A DNA stretch of 64,000 bases from an uncultured Pelagibacteraceae bacterium (GCA_902579105.1 CACHFM010000001.1:62001-126000), one strand, 5' to 3'. Shown: positions 53,836 to 64,000, counted from the stretch's first letter. Numbers and translations: made by a program. Notes: generated from the letters alone by a model not told the origin.

Positions 53836-54944
53836 CCTTTCATTGGCATTACAACAAATATACTATCAAAGTCTCCTGGATCCTTTATTAAAGCCGGTGA
53901 TCCTGAGTCATTAAAATATATTTCAACTCTTTCTCCGTCTAATTGAGATGCAATATCTATTAAATATTTTGAATTAAAACTTATTTCTAAATCATGATCA
54001 AATTTTACATTTAATGTTTCCTTACCATCTCCACTATTTGAATTATTAACTGAAAGATCCAGTTTATCTTTTGATAAATTAAATTTTACACCATCTTTTT
54101 TATCTAATGATACTGATGCTACTCTATCAACTGAATTTAAAAATAGCTTTAAATCAATCTCTAATTTTTTTTGATTATTTTTAGGTATTACCTGTATATA
54201 ATTTGGAAATTTTCCATCAATAAGTTTAGAAATTAATACACTATTATTTAATTCAAATTTAATTTTAGATTTAATATTAGAGATTTTAACATCTCCATCG
54301 TAACTATCCAGTAATGAACATAACTGAAAAATAGTTTTTTTTGGTAATATAATAGATTCAAAATCAATTTTTTGATCAAGTCTTATTTTTGAAATGGACA
54401 TTCTATGACTATCAGTTGCAACTGCTGTTAAATAATTTTTATCTTCAACTTCATTTTGATGTAAATATATACCACTTAGGTAATGTCTGGTCTCGTCATT
54501 TGAAACTGAAAATTTACACTTATTTAATAATTTTAAAAGTTGTTTTGATTTTATAATAAATTCATTATTATTAAAATTTTCATCCGTTAAAGGAAAATCC
54601 GTTGCACTGATACAGTTTAGATTAAAAATAGATTTTTCAGACTCAACTTGTAGTTTGCTAATATCAGTTAAAGATAAATTAATTTTTTTACCAGAAGAAA
54701 ATTTTCTAACAATATCATACATAATTGAAGAAGTTGTTGTGGTTTTTCCTTCTTCTAATATTTCAACATTATTTAAATGATGAATAAATATTAAATCTAA
54801 ATCTGTAGCTGTAATAGTTAACTTTGAACTACTAGCATCCAATAAAATATTTGATAAAATTGGTAATGTACTTCTTTTTTCAACAACCCCCTGACAATAA
54901 TTTAATGCATGTTGAAGATCTTGTTGATTAACATTAAATTTCAT
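53832..54944 (-). CDS. dnaN: DNA polymerase III beta clamp
   Basis: MKFNVNQQDLQHALNYCQGVVEKRSTLPILSNILLDA; C-terminal PALIKDPGDFDSIFVVMPMKG. Confidence 0.97.
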   Translation of the reverse strand: MKFNVNQQDLQHALNYCQGVVEKRSTLPILSNILLDASSSKLTITATDLDLIFIHHLNNVEILEEGKTTTTSSIMYDIVRKFSSGKKINLSLTDISKLQVESEKSIFNLNCISATDFPLTDENFNNNEFIIKSKQLLKLLNKCKFSVSNDETRHYLSGIYLHQNEVEDKNYLTAVATDSHRMSISKIRLDQKIDFESIILPKKTIFQLCSLLDSYDGDVKISNIKSKIKFELNNSVLISKLIDGKFPNYIQVIPKNNQKKLEIDLKLFLNSVDRVASVSLDKKDGVKFNLSKDKLDLSVNNSNSGDGKETLNVKFDHDLEISFNSKYLIDIASQLDGERVEIYFNDSGSPALIKDPGDFDSIFVVMPMKG

Positions 54945-54945
54945 T

Positions 54946-56355
54946 TTATTTATTATTATATAGTATCTGATTTTTTAACTTATTAATGTTATCAACCATC
55001 TCTAGATCTTTTTGTTTAATCGTTTCGATAGTTTTAACTGAATGAATTATGGTTGTATGATCTCTATTAGAAAATTCTCTACCTATTTCTGGTAAAGACT
55101 TTGATGTTAAAATTTTAGTCAAATAAATAGCGACTTGTCTAGGTCTAACTAAATATCTTGATCTTCTAGAAGATAACATCTCGTTTTTACTTATTTTAAA
55201 AAACTTACAAACTATAGTTTGTATTAAATCTATTGTTACTTTATTTTCAGCTAAATTTATTAGATCCTTTAGGACAACTTTTGTTTCAGATAAATTTGGT
55301 ACTTTGTTATAAATTCTTGAAAATGAAACTACTCTATTTATTGCTCCAACTAACTCTCTTACGCTTGTAGTAATCTCATTACTTATAAAATTTTGAATTT
55401 CTTCAGAAATTTCTAATTGATCAACATATAAACTATTTAACTCTTCTGTTTTCTTTTTAACAATTTTTTTTCTTAGTTCGTTATCTGGTTTTTGAATATC
55501 AACCACTAAACCACCTGAAAATCTTGATTTAATTCTTTCCTGTATTCTTAACAATTTATTTGGTGCTCTATCAGCTGATACAATTATTTGTGAGCCTTTA
55601 TCTAATAGAGAATTAAAAGTATGAAAAAATTCTTCCTGCATAACTTCCTTACCACTAATAAACTGAATATCATCTATCAATAAAATATCTGTATTTCTAA
55701 AATATTCTTTAAATTTTACCATATCGTTTGATTTAATAGATTTAACAAACTGATACATAAAACGCTCTGCAGAAATAAACATTACTTTATTATTTTTTTT
55801 TAATTCTAAACCTATAGAATTTAGTAGATGAGTTTTTCCCATTCCAACTCCTCCATAAATATAAAGTGGATTATAATGAGATATATTTTCTGAAACCTTA
55901 AGAGATGCTTCGTAAGCAAGCTTGTTACTTGAACTAGTTATAAAATTTTCAAATCTTTTATTTGGATCTATTCTATTATACTGAAGATAAGAGTCTTTAA
56001 TAAAAGAAATGTTCTCATTTTTATTAGAATTTTTTTCAATTACTTCTTTCTGAATTTTATCTATTTTTTCATTTACTATTTTAAATTCAATTCTAATTAT
56101 ATCTTTCTTAAAAATTCGAATAATCTGTAAGATTTGATCTAAATATCTTGAAGTAATCCAATCTCTAATAAATCTAGTTGGAACAGACAATAATAAATAA
56201 TTATTAAATTCATCAACAAAGGTTATTTTTCTAAGCCAACTTTCATAAATATCTAAACCTAATTTTATCTTCATTTCATTTTGAACTAAATTCCAGTCAA
56301 AGTTTTCAGATTTAAAATTATTTATATTTTTTTCAGTATTTATTGATTTATTCAT
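54946..56355 (-). CDS. dnaA: Chromosomal replication initiator DnaA
   Basis: NPLYIYGGVGMGKTHLLNSIG, DILLIDDIQFISGKE, RPRQVAIYLTKILTSKSLPEIGREFSNRDHTTIIHSVK. Confidence 0.98.
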   Translation of the reverse strand: MNKSINTEKNINNFKSENFDWNLVQNEMKIKLGLDIYESWLRKITFVDEFNNYLLLSVPTRFIRDWITSRYLDQILQIIRIFKKDIIRIEFKIVNEKIDKIQKEVIEKNSNKNENISFIKDSYLQYNRIDPNKRFENFITSSSNKLAYEASLKVSENISHYNPLYIYGGVGMGKTHLLNSIGLELKKNNKVMFISAERFMYQFVKSIKSNDMVKFKEYFRNTDILLIDDIQFISGKEVMQEEFFHTFNSLLDKGSQIIVSADRAPNKLLRIQERIKSRFSGGLVVDIQKPDNELRKKIVKKKTEELNSLYVDQLEISEEIQNFISNEITTSVRELVGAINRVVSFSRIYNKVPNLSETKVVLKDLINLAENKVTIDLIQTIVCKFFKISKNEMLSSRRSRYLVRPRQVAIYLTKILTSKSLPEIGREFSNRDHTTIIHSVKTIETIKQKDLEMVDNINKLKNQILYNNK

Positions 56356-56658
56356 AACCTATGGGAAAACTCAGTTAGAACTAATTAATAAAATTTGCAA
56401 CAATTATATAAAAAAATTTAAAAAAAAATAAAATCTATGATTGTAGATTTTAATTTAATAAAAAATTTAAAAAAAAAATTTATTTAATTTAAAAAAATTT
56501 AAAATTTAAAATTGAATCAAATGCAGATTGAATCAAATACAAATTGAATTAAGAAGTATTAAATATTTACTAAATCTAAATATAGTAATTTTATTAAATA
56601 ACAGGATATATAGTGTAGATACTAAAAGTTGTTATATTAGTTTTAGAAATTTTATCGT
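56356..56658. other. AT-rich dnaA-rpsT spacer, candidate replication origin/regulatory region
   Basis: About 300 bp of almost pure A/T between dnaA and rpsT; contains an AAAATCTA-TGATTG-TAGATTTT hairpin (56430-56451) and 16-bp repeats (56511-56550). Confidence 0.45.
56511..56550. repeat. 2.5 copies of a 16-bp direct repeat
   Basis: ATTGAATCAAATGCAG / ATTGAATCAAATACAA / ATTGAATT. Confidence 0.75.
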
Positions 56659-56919
56659 CTAGATTGCAGAAATTCTTTTTGTTATTCTCGAAACATTTCT
56701 TGATGCGTTTTTTTTCTTAATAATGCCAGTCTTAGCAACTTTCATTAATTCCGAATTTAGTTTTGGTAAGAATTTTAAAGCCTCTGCTTTCTTCTTATCT
56801 TCAATTAAAATATTCATTTTCTTTAAAGCATTTCTAAATCTACTCTTTCTAGCTTTATTTACCGCTGTTTGCTTAGAAATTCTTCTAATTCTCTTAATTG
56901 CTGATTTTGTGTTTGCCAT
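56659..56919 (-). CDS. rpsT: 30S ribosomal protein S20
   Basis: MANTKSAIKRIRRISKQTAVNKARKSRFRNALKK; start at 56919 rather than the listed 56982. Confidence 0.95.
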   Translation of the reverse strand: MANTKSAIKRIRRISKQTAVNKARKSRFRNALKKMNILIEDKKKAEALKFLPKLNSELMKVAKTGIIKKKNASRNVSRITKRISAI

Positions 56920-56969
56920 GTTTGCAGGGGTATAACTTGAGAATTTAAAGTGGTCAATAAAATAATTAA

Positions 56970-57833
56970 TTATTTTTGACAAGAATCACAAAAAAAAGTT
57001 GATCTATTGGAACTAATCTTTTTTTTTATATAATGTTCACATTTTAAATTTTTACATTTACTTCCTTCTTGCTGATAAACTTTAAAATTTTTTTGAAAAC
57101 CTCCTTTTAATCCTGATATATTTTTAAAATCTCTAATGCTAGATCCTCCCTTACTGATAGCCTTAAGAAGAATTTTTTTAGAATTTAATATTATTCTTTG
57201 ACATTCATTTTTAGTTAATAATTTTGCTTTTTTAAATGGATTTATTCTACTCAAAAATAAAATTTCACTTGCATATATATTGCCAATTCCTGAAACAAAT
57301 CTCTGATCAAGTAAAAAACTTTTTATATCTTTATTTTTATTTTTAAAAAAATTATACACATAAGTTAAATTAAAATTTTTATCAAATGGTTCTGGTCCTA
57401 GATGATTAAATCTTTTTTTTAAGTCCAAGCTATCTTTTATAATTTGAAAAAAACCAAAACGTCTTGGATCATTATAAATTACTTTAAAATTATTAAAAAT
57501 TATTTCTAAATGATTATGTTTTGATGGAAGAAAAGGTGATTGATAAAAACTGGTATTTGTAATTTTATTAATCTTTTTATTATCAACAATATGAATTGTG
57601 CCTGACATACCCAAATGAATTAGACAATAACTACCTTGAGACAAATGTATAATTAAATATTTTGAAAATCTTCCTACTTTAATTATTTTTTTATTATTTA
57701 GATAACTGTTAAAATTTAAAGGTATTTTAAATCTTAAATTCCTATTTCTAATTATTACTTTTTTAACCTTTTTTTGTTTAATTTTTTTATCTAGAGACTT
57801 TCTAACAATTTCTACTTCTGGTAATTCTGGCAT
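56970..57833 (-). CDS. mutM: Formamidopyrimidine-DNA glycosylase
   Basis: N-terminal MPELPEVEIVRKSL; SGIGNIYASEILFLSRINP; C-terminal zinc-finger CKNLKC...CDSCQK. Confidence 0.96.
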   Translation of the reverse strand: MPELPEVEIVRKSLDKKIKQKKVKKVIIRNRNLRFKIPLNFNSYLNNKKIIKVGRFSKYLIIHLSQGSYCLIHLGMSGTIHIVDNKKINKITNTSFYQSPFLPSKHNHLEIIFNNFKVIYNDPRRFGFFQIIKDSLDLKKRFNHLGPEPFDKNFNLTYVYNFFKNKNKDIKSFLLDQRFVSGIGNIYASEILFLSRINPFKKAKLLTKNECQRIILNSKKILLKAISKGGSSIRDFKNISGLKGGFQKNFKVYQQEGSKCKNLKCEHYIKKKISSNRSTFFCDSCQK

Positions 57834-57864
57834 TTGACACTATATTGAATATATATTTTTTTTT

Positions 57865-58569
57865 ATGCAACAAAATCTTCAAAATAAAAAAGGGCTAGTA
57901 GAAGGTGTGTTTAATCAAGTCTACAGCAAATATGACTTGATGAACGACTTTATGTCTCTTGGCATACATCGTTTTTGGAAAAAAAGTCTTATTAATATGA
58001 TGAACCCATCTTTAAATAAAAAATTAATTGATGTTGCATGTGGTACTGGAGATATTGGTAAACTTTTTTTGGATAGTACTAATAAAGATAATAAAATTAC
58101 ATGTATTGATCCAAATAAAGAAATGATAGGGCAAGGAAGACAAAAACTGTCAAAATATAAAAATATTGAATGGATAATCTCTCCAGCAGAAAAATTACCA
58201 TTGCCTAATAATACATTTGATTTTTATACTATTAGTTTTGGTTTACGTAATACTAAAGACCTAAATAAAGCTCTTGCAGAAGCTTATAGAGTATTAAAAC
58301 CTGGTGGTCGTTACTTATGTTTAGAATTTTCTAAAATTCAAAATTCTAATCTAGATTTTATTTATAAAAAATATTCAAAATTTATTCCAATATTGGGGAA
58401 ATTTGTTGTTGGTGAAAAAGAACCTTATAAATATTTGATTGATAGTATTGAAAAATTTGTAAATCAAGATGAATTAATTGAATTAATGAAGAATAATAAA
58501 TTTAAAAAATGTTCTTATAGAAATTTTTCTGGAGGCATTGTGTCAATTCATAGTGGATGGAAATTTTAA
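57865..58569 (+). CDS. ubiE: Ubiquinone/menaquinone methyltransferase
   Basis: VFNQVYSKYDLMNDFMSLGIHRFWKK, VACGTGDIGKLF, VLKPGGRYLCLEFSK. Confidence 0.96.
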   Translation: MQQNLQNKKGLVEGVFNQVYSKYDLMNDFMSLGIHRFWKKSLINMMNPSLNKKLIDVACGTGDIGKLFLDSTNKDNKITCIDPNKEMIGQGRQKLSKYKNIEWIISPAEKLPLPNNTFDFYTISFGLRNTKDLNKALAEAYRVLKPGGRYLCLEFSKIQNSNLDFIYKKYSKFIPILGKFVVGEKEPYKYLIDSIEKFVNQDELIELMKNNKFKKCSYRNFSGGIVSIHSGWKF

Positions 58570-60137
58570 TGATTAATAAGTTTATAATTCTATTTAAATT
58601 AGCAAGAAAAGTTGCAAAATCTGATATCCTTAATATTGCCACTAAATTTAAAAAACCTCCTCTAGTAATTAAATTATTTTTTCAACTCTTATCATTCTCA
58701 TTTAAAAAGAGAGATCAAAATGACTTCAATAAAGATGAAGGTGAAAGACTTTCTGCTTCTTTAGAGTCTATGGGAACAACCTTTATAAAACTAGGACAAT
58801 TCTTAGCCACAAGACCAGATATTATTGGTGAAGAACTATCAAATAAACTTGAAAAATTACAAGATCGTCTCCCACCATTTTCTATTAATCAAGCAAGAGA
58901 AATTATTAAAAATGATCTTGGTGAGGATACATATAATTCAATAATTGACTTAAGTGAACCTGTTGCAGCTGCATCGATTGCTCAAGTTCATAAAGCAAAA
59001 ATAAATGACAATGGAACGATTAAAGATGTGGCAATAAAAATTTTACGACCAGATATTAAAAAAATATTCAATGAAGAAATAGATGCCATAATGCTTTTTG
59101 CTTTCATTATTGAGACTTTAATAAAAAAAACAAAAAGATTGAAACTTGTTGAGGTAGTCTTTTTATTAAAAGAAATAACTAATCTTGAAATGGATCTAAG
59201 ATTTGAAGCGGCAGCTGCTAATGAATATGCAGAAAATACAAAAAACGACACAGGATTTAAAGTTCCTCAAATATATTGGAATTTTACAAGTGAAAATGTA
59301 ATGACATTAGATTGGATTAATGGAATTTCTATAAGAGAAACTGAGGAACTTAAAAGAAGAAAATTAGACCCTAACAAAATTGCTGAAGATATTATTCAAC
59401 ACTTCTTAAGACATGCAGTTAGAGATGGATTTTTTCACGCAGATATGCATCAAGGAAATATTTTTATTGATAATAATGGTCAAATAGCACCTATTGATTT
59501 TGGAATAATGGGTAGACTAGACAAAGCTAGCAAAAGATTTTTAGCTGAAATTTTATTTGGATTTATTCAAAGAGATTATAAAAAAGTTGCAGAAGTTCAT
59601 TTGATAGCAGGTCTGGTGCCTAATAATGTTCCAATTGATGACTTGGCTCAAGCCTTAAGATCAATAGGAGAGCCAATATTTGGACAATCAGTAAAAGACA
59701 TATCTGGTGGTAAACTCTTAAAACAATTATTTGATGTAACTGAAAAGTTTAATATGCAAACTCAACCTCAACTGTTAATGTTACAAAAAACTATGGTAGT
59801 AGTTGAAGGTGTAGCAAGAAAATTAAACCCAGATACAAATATATGGATAACTTCAAAGCCAGTGCTTGAAAGTTGGTTAAAGGAAACAAAAGATCCAATA
59901 AGCAACTTTAATGAAACATTAAAAAATACTTCTGAAGTAATTAAACGATTACCAGAATTTCCAGAAATTATGGATAAAGCTAATCAGGCTTTAACTTTTC
60001 TAGCTAGTGGACAAATTCCTCAAAACTCAAACTCTTATAATGCTTTAAATAATAAAAAATCTGAAATGATTGCTTTTAGAAATCAGTCTATTATTGGATT
60101 ATTAGTTCTTGTAATTTTTGGACTATTGGTATTTTAA
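58569..60137 (+). CDS. ubiB: UbiB family atypical kinase
   Basis: FIKLGQFLATRPDIIGEEL, PVAAASIAQVHKAK, HADMHQGNIFID, PIDFGIMGRLD; ATG overlaps the ubiE stop at 58569. Confidence 0.95.
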   Translation: MINKFIILFKLARKVAKSDILNIATKFKKPPLVIKLFFQLLSFSFKKRDQNDFNKDEGERLSASLESMGTTFIKLGQFLATRPDIIGEELSNKLEKLQDRLPPFSINQAREIIKNDLGEDTYNSIIDLSEPVAAASIAQVHKAKINDNGTIKDVAIKILRPDIKKIFNEEIDAIMLFAFIIETLIKKTKRLKLVEVVFLLKEITNLEMDLRFEAAAANEYAENTKNDTGFKVPQIYWNFTSENVMTLDWINGISIRETEELKRRKLDPNKIAEDIIQHFLRHAVRDGFFHADMHQGNIFIDNNGQIAPIDFGIMGRLDKASKRFLAEILFGFIQRDYKKVAEVHLIAGLVPNNVPIDDLAQALRSIGEPIFGQSVKDISGGKLLKQLFDVTEKFNMQTQPQLLMLQKTMVVVEGVARKLNPDTNIWITSKPVLESWLKETKDPISNFNETLKNTSEVIKRLPEFPEIMDKANQALTFLASGQIPQNSNSYNALNNKKSEMIAFRNQSIIGLLVLVIFGLLVF

Positions 60138-60145
60138 TTCTGCAA

Positions 60146-61351
60146 ATGAAAAATCTGTTAAATAAAAAAATTTTATTCATAATATGTGGAGGTATTTCTG
60201 CATATAAAAGTCTTGAAACAATAAGGCTTTTTAAAAAGAATGGTGCAGAAATAAAAACCATCCTTACTGCGAGTGCAAAAGAATTTGTTACTCCACTTTC
60301 AGTAACATCTCTTTCTCAAGGTAAAGTTTATAGCGATTTATTCAACGTAGAAAATGAATCAGAAATGGATCATATTTCTCTTTCAAGATGGGCTGATGTA
60401 ATTTTGATTGCACCTGCAACGGCAAATACAATCTCAAAATTAGCTCAAGGAACAACTGATGATTTGGCATCAACTGTAGTTTTAGCTTCTGATAAAAATA
60501 TTATTTTAGCTCCTGCAATGAATGTAAGAATGTGGGAGCACCCAACTACTAAAATAAATTTAAAAAAACTTAAAGAATTTGGATATAAAGTAATTGGTCC
60601 AGAAATTGGCGATATGGCATGTGGAGAATATGGTGAGGGTAAAATGTCAGACCCATTAATTATCGCTAAAGAAATAGACAAATATTTTTTAATTCAGAAA
60701 AATAGTAAAAAATTTAAAGCTTTAGTTACAGCAGGTCCAACAAACGAATATATAGATCCTGTTCGATTTATTACAAATAAATCGAGTGGTAAACAAGGAT
60801 ATGAACTAGCTAAATCACTATTAAAAAAAGGTTTTGATACCACGTTAATATCTGGTCCCACTAATCTTGAAATTAATAATGACATTAATCTAATTAAAGT
60901 TGAAACAGCAGATGAAATGTTGGTAGCAACTCAAGAAAACTTACCTGTTGATGTAGCTATATTTTCAGCTGCTGTAGCAGACTTTAAAATTGATAAGAAA
61001 TATCAAATTAAAATTAAGAAACAAGAAAATTTAAATTTAAATTTAGAAAAGAATGTAGACATACTTAACTATATATCTAATCATAATTCAATGAGACCCA
61101 AACTTGTTATAGGATTTGCTGCAGAAACAAATGAAATTAATAAAAATGCAGAAGAAAAATTGAATAAAAAGAATTGTGATTGGATAATTTCTAATGATGT
61201 ATCAGACAAAGATATTGGATTTAATTCTGATTATAATGAAGTTACTATTCATTATAAGAATAAAGATCTTAAAAGAGAAAAACTTTCATATAAAAAAAAA
61301 TCTGGAATATCTGATGAAGTAGTTGATAGAATAATTGATCAATTAAATTAA
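60146..61351 (+). CDS. coaBC: CoaBC bifunctional phosphopantothenoylcysteine decarboxylase/synthetase
   Basis: ICGGISAYKSLE, APAMNVRMWEHP, TAGPTNEYIDPVRFITNKSSGKQGYELA. Confidence 0.96.
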   Translation: MKNLLNKKILFIICGGISAYKSLETIRLFKKNGAEIKTILTASAKEFVTPLSVTSLSQGKVYSDLFNVENESEMDHISLSRWADVILIAPATANTISKLAQGTTDDLASTVVLASDKNIILAPAMNVRMWEHPTTKINLKKLKEFGYKVIGPEIGDMACGEYGEGKMSDPLIIAKEIDKYFLIQKNSKKFKALVTAGPTNEYIDPVRFITNKSSGKQGYELAKSLLKKGFDTTLISGPTNLEINNDINLIKVETADEMLVATQENLPVDVAIFSAAVADFKIDKKYQIKIKKQENLNLNLEKNVDILNYISNHNSMRPKLVIGFAAETNEINKNAEEKLNKKNCDWIISNDVSDKDIGFNSDYNEVTIHYKNKDLKREKLSYKKKSGISDEVVDRIIDQLN

Positions 61352-61788
61352 TGGCAAAAGTTCTTATCAAAAAGTTAGCTTCTTCAGTTGAATTACCCAC
61401 TTATAAAACAGATGGCGCATCAGGGATGGATTTAATGGCCTTCATAAAAGAATCAATAACCCTTAAACCTAATTCATCATGTTTGGTACCAACAGGTATT
61501 TCAGTTGCATTTTCTAGTGATTTTGAAATACAAATAAGACCAAGATCAGGTTTAGCGGCAAAAAACAATATAAGCGTATTAAATACACCTGGAACTATCG
61601 ATAGTGATTATAGAGGAGAAATTAAAGTGATACTTTTTAACCATAGTAATAGTGATTTTTTAATTAACAACAAAGATAGAATAGCACAAATGATTTTAAC
61701 TCCAGTTATAAAAATGGATCTTGAGGAAACAGAAAATCTTCCTGAAACAATTAGAGGAGAGGGTGGATTTGGCTCAACTGGAAAATGA
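61351..61788 (+). CDS. dut: dUTPase
   Basis: GASGMDLMAF, IQIRPRSGLAAKN, PGTIDSDYRGEIKVIL, GEGGFGSTGK. Confidence 0.97.
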   Translation: MAKVLIKKLASSVELPTYKTDGASGMDLMAFIKESITLKPNSSCLVPTGISVAFSSDFEIQIRPRSGLAAKNNISVLNTPGTIDSDYRGEIKVILFNHSNSDFLINNKDRIAQMILTPVIKMDLEETENLPETIRGEGGFGSTGK

Positions 61789-62528
61789 GCAGAAAATTAA
61801 ATAAAAAAGAAATTGAAAAATTTTCAAGACAAATAATCTTAAAAAATATTGGTGTATTAGGACAAAAAAAAATTCTTAGCTCAAAAGTTTTAATAATTGG
61901 AATGGGTGGCCTTGGAAGTCCTGCAGCAGATTTTTTGGCCCGATCTGGTGTTGGAACGCTAGGAATAGTAGACTACGATATTATTAGTCTTTCTAACTTA
62001 CATAGGCAGAGTTTATATGACGAAAAAGAAATAAATCAATCAAAAGTAAAAATGGCCAAAAAAAAATTAAATAAAATTAATTCAAAAGTAAGAGTGAATA
62101 TTTTTAATTTTAAACTTGATAAAAATAAATTTGAAAAAATTATAAAAAAATATGACTATATAATTGATGGTACTGACAATTTTAAAAGTAAATTTTTAAT
62201 AAACGATCTATGCCTTAAACATAAAAAATATCTTGTAACAGGCGCAATAAGTAAGTTTGATGGTCACATTTTTACTTTTGATTTTAGGAACAAAAATATT
62301 GCCTCTTTAAGAGATTTTTACCAAGAGGAAATTATTACAGATGAGGTATTAAATTGTGAATATGAAGGAATATTGGGAACAGTAGCTGGAATAGTTGGAG
62401 TTATGCTTGCAAATGAAGTGTTAAAACAAATTTTAAGTATTGGAAAAAATTTAAACGGATTTATTTTAATTCTAGATTTATTAAATTTAAGTTTTAGAAA
62501 AGTAAAAATAAAAAAAAGAAAAAAGTGA
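61785..62528 (+). CDS. ThiF/MoeB/HesA family E1-like adenylyltransferase
   Basis: SRQIILKNIGVLGQKKILSSKVLIIGMGGLGSPAADFLARSGVG, LSNLHRQSLYDEKEINQSK, DGTDNFKSKFLINDLC. Confidence 0.9.
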   Translation: MSRKLNKKEIEKFSRQIILKNIGVLGQKKILSSKVLIIGMGGLGSPAADFLARSGVGTLGIVDYDIISLSNLHRQSLYDEKEINQSKVKMAKKKLNKINSKVRVNIFNFKLDKNKFEKIIKKYDYIIDGTDNFKSKFLINDLCLKHKKYLVTGAISKFDGHIFTFDFRNKNIASLRDFYQEEIITDEVLNCEYEGILGTVAGIVGVMLANEVLKQILSIGKNLNGFILILDLLNLSFRKVKIKKRKK

Positions 62529-62983
62529 AAATAACATCATCAATAAAAAATATTTTTATATTCACTTTTTTAACATTTCTAATCACTTTTAGTAATGCAG
62601 ATGAGATATTTGTTTCTCTAAAAAAAAATAAAGTGAATGTTCGTTACGGTCCAAGTTTTGACTCAGATGTAAAATATGTTTATAAAAAAATAAATTTACC
62701 ATTAAAGCAGATAGATAAAAAAGAAAATTTTAGAAGAATAATCGATTTAAAAAATAATAGTGGATGGATACATATCTCTCAATTAAAAAAAAATACTTCT
62801 GTCATTGTAACAAATGATAAAATTTTATTTAAAAACCCAACCTCATTTGCAAAACCAATAGCTCAAATTAAAAAAGGGAAATTGCTTATAATTCAAAAAT
62901 GCGAAAAAAAATGGTGTAAAGTAAATGAAAAAAAATTTTCAGGATGGATAAAAAAAAATAATATTTGGGGCGAAGTTAATTAA
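62525..62983 (+). CDS. SH3-domain (bacterial) exported protein, GTG start
   Basis: Signal-like N-terminus; [18 protein letters not shown] and [20 protein letters not shown] bacterial SH3 motifs. Confidence 0.82.
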   Translation: MKITSSIKNIFIFTFLTFLITFSNADEIFVSLKKNKVNVRYGPSFDSDVKYVYKKINLPLKQIDKKENFRRIIDLKNNSGWIHISQLKKNTSVIVTNDKILFKNPTSFAKPIAQIKKGKLLIIQKCEKKWCKVNEKKFSGWIKKNNIWGEVN

Positions 62984-64000
62984 GATCAAAACGATCTAGA
63001 TTCATAACTTTTGTCCAGGCAGAAACAAAATCTTTTACAAATTTTTGAGAAGAATCTTTGCAAGCATAAACTTCTGCAAGAGCTCTCAATTGAGAGTTTG
63101 AACCAAAAATTAGGTCTACTCTTGATCCCTTCCATTTATTTTTATTTGATTTTCTATCTTTACCAATAAAATATTGCTCAGATTTATCAGTTTCTTTCCA
63201 AGTAGTATTCATATCAAGCAAATTAACAAAATAGTCTGTCGACAGAGTACCTGGATTTTTTGTAAAAACTCCATTTTTAGATTTATCATAATTAGTATCT
63301 AAAACTCTCATTCCACCAACAAGAACTGTCATTTCAGGTGCTGTTAGTTGCATTAATTGAGCTTTATCAATTAATTTTTCTTCTGCAGAAACATTTGATT
63401 TACCTTTTTTTTGATAATTTCTAAAACCATCAGCTTGTGGTTCTAACAATCCAAATGAGTGAATATCAGTTTGGTTTTGTCTTGCATCTCCTCTACCAGG
63501 TAAAAATGGAACGTAAACTTTATGACCTGCCCTTTTTGCAGCAATTTCTATTCCTACATTTCCACCTAATACAATAAGGTCTGCCATTGATACTGATTTA
63601 TTTTTTGTATCAAATGATTTCTTAATTTTTTTAAGTGATTTAATAACTTTTGTAAGTTGTTTTGGATTATTAACTTTCCAGCTTTTTTGTGGTTCTAATA
63701 ATATTCTTGCACCATTTGCACCACCTCTTTTATCAGAACCTCTATATGTTGAGGCAGAAGCCCAAGCTGTAGAAACTAGATCCGAAACGGTTATTTTAGA
63801 TTTTAGAATTTTAGATTTTAAATTTTTAATATCTGCTGATTTAAGTTTATATTTTGGTTTATCTATTGGGTCTTGCCAAATAAGTTCTTCTTTAGGAATC
63901 TCACTTCCTAAATAACAAGTTCTTGGACCCATATCTCTATGTGTTAACTTAAACCAAGCTCTTGCAAATGCATCAGCAAACTCATCTGGATTGTTATAAA
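62976..64000 (-). CDS. katG: Catalase-peroxidase KatG, C-terminal part (5' end outside window)
   Basis: Frame continues past the listed ORF start: [45 protein letters not shown]-terminal [16 protein letters not shown]. Confidence 0.93.
   Translation of the reverse strand, partial: YNNPDEFADAFARAWFKLTHRDMGPRTCYLGSEIPKEELIWQDPIDKPKYKLKSADIKNLKSKILKSKITVSDLVSTAWASASTYRGSDKRGGANGARILLEPQKSWKVNNPKQLTKVIKSLKKIKKSFDTKNKSVSMADLIVLGGNVGIEIAAKRAGHKVYVPFLPGRGDARQNQTDIHSFGLLEPQADGFRNYQKKGKSNVSAEEKLIDKAQLMQLTAPEMTVLVGGMRVLDTNYDKSKNGVFTKNPGTLSTDYFVNLLDMNTTWKETDKSEQYFIGKDRKSNKNKWKGSRVDLIFGSNSQLRALAEVYACKDSSQKFVKDFVSAWTKVMNLDRFDLN

Noticed and set aside
56920-56982. N-terminal extension of the S20 ORF (start at 56982)
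   Set aside because: Extension overlaps mutM and lacks S20 similarity; MANTKSAIKR start at 56919 is canonical

Overview
AT-rich, gene-dense 64 kb chromosomal window. Gene content and order look like a streamlined alphaproteobacterium, most likely SAR11/Pelagibacterales; this is inferred by eye, with no database search. Landmarks: cobS-cobT, regB-like kinase, gyrB, a small FkbM/tRNA-Ser/GT17/Gfo-Idh glycan islet, lepA-pheT-pheS-rplT-rpmI-infC-thrS, gltBD, uppP, aceE/aceF, guaC, a TAXI-TRAP transporter, acetoacetyl-CoA synthetase, a SUV3-like helicase-terB-fdxA-carD block, dsbB-coq7, argH-lptM-like-lysA, dnaN-dnaA-rpsT-mutM, ubiE-ubiB-coaBC-dut, and the 3' part of katG. Three tRNAs (Ser-GGA, Arg-ACG, Leu-CAA) are present. 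No CRISPR array, prophage or insertion sequence was seen. The most notable observations are: (1) a rearranged pyruvate dehydrogenase in which the lipoyl domain sits on the N-terminus of E1 (AceE) and E2 has none; (2) an unannotated 27-aa, almost purely Lys/Arg/Ala mini-gene behind a bidirectional terminator next to a CarD gene whose N-terminus is a Lys-rich 33-bp tandem repeat; (3) recurring 4-bp stop-on-stop overlaps between convergent genes; (4) an AT-rich dnaA-rpsT spacer with 16-bp direct repeats containing GANTC sites; (5) several streamlining-type losses of protein modules (GyrB insert, zinc sites in a ThiF-like and a BBOX1-like protein).
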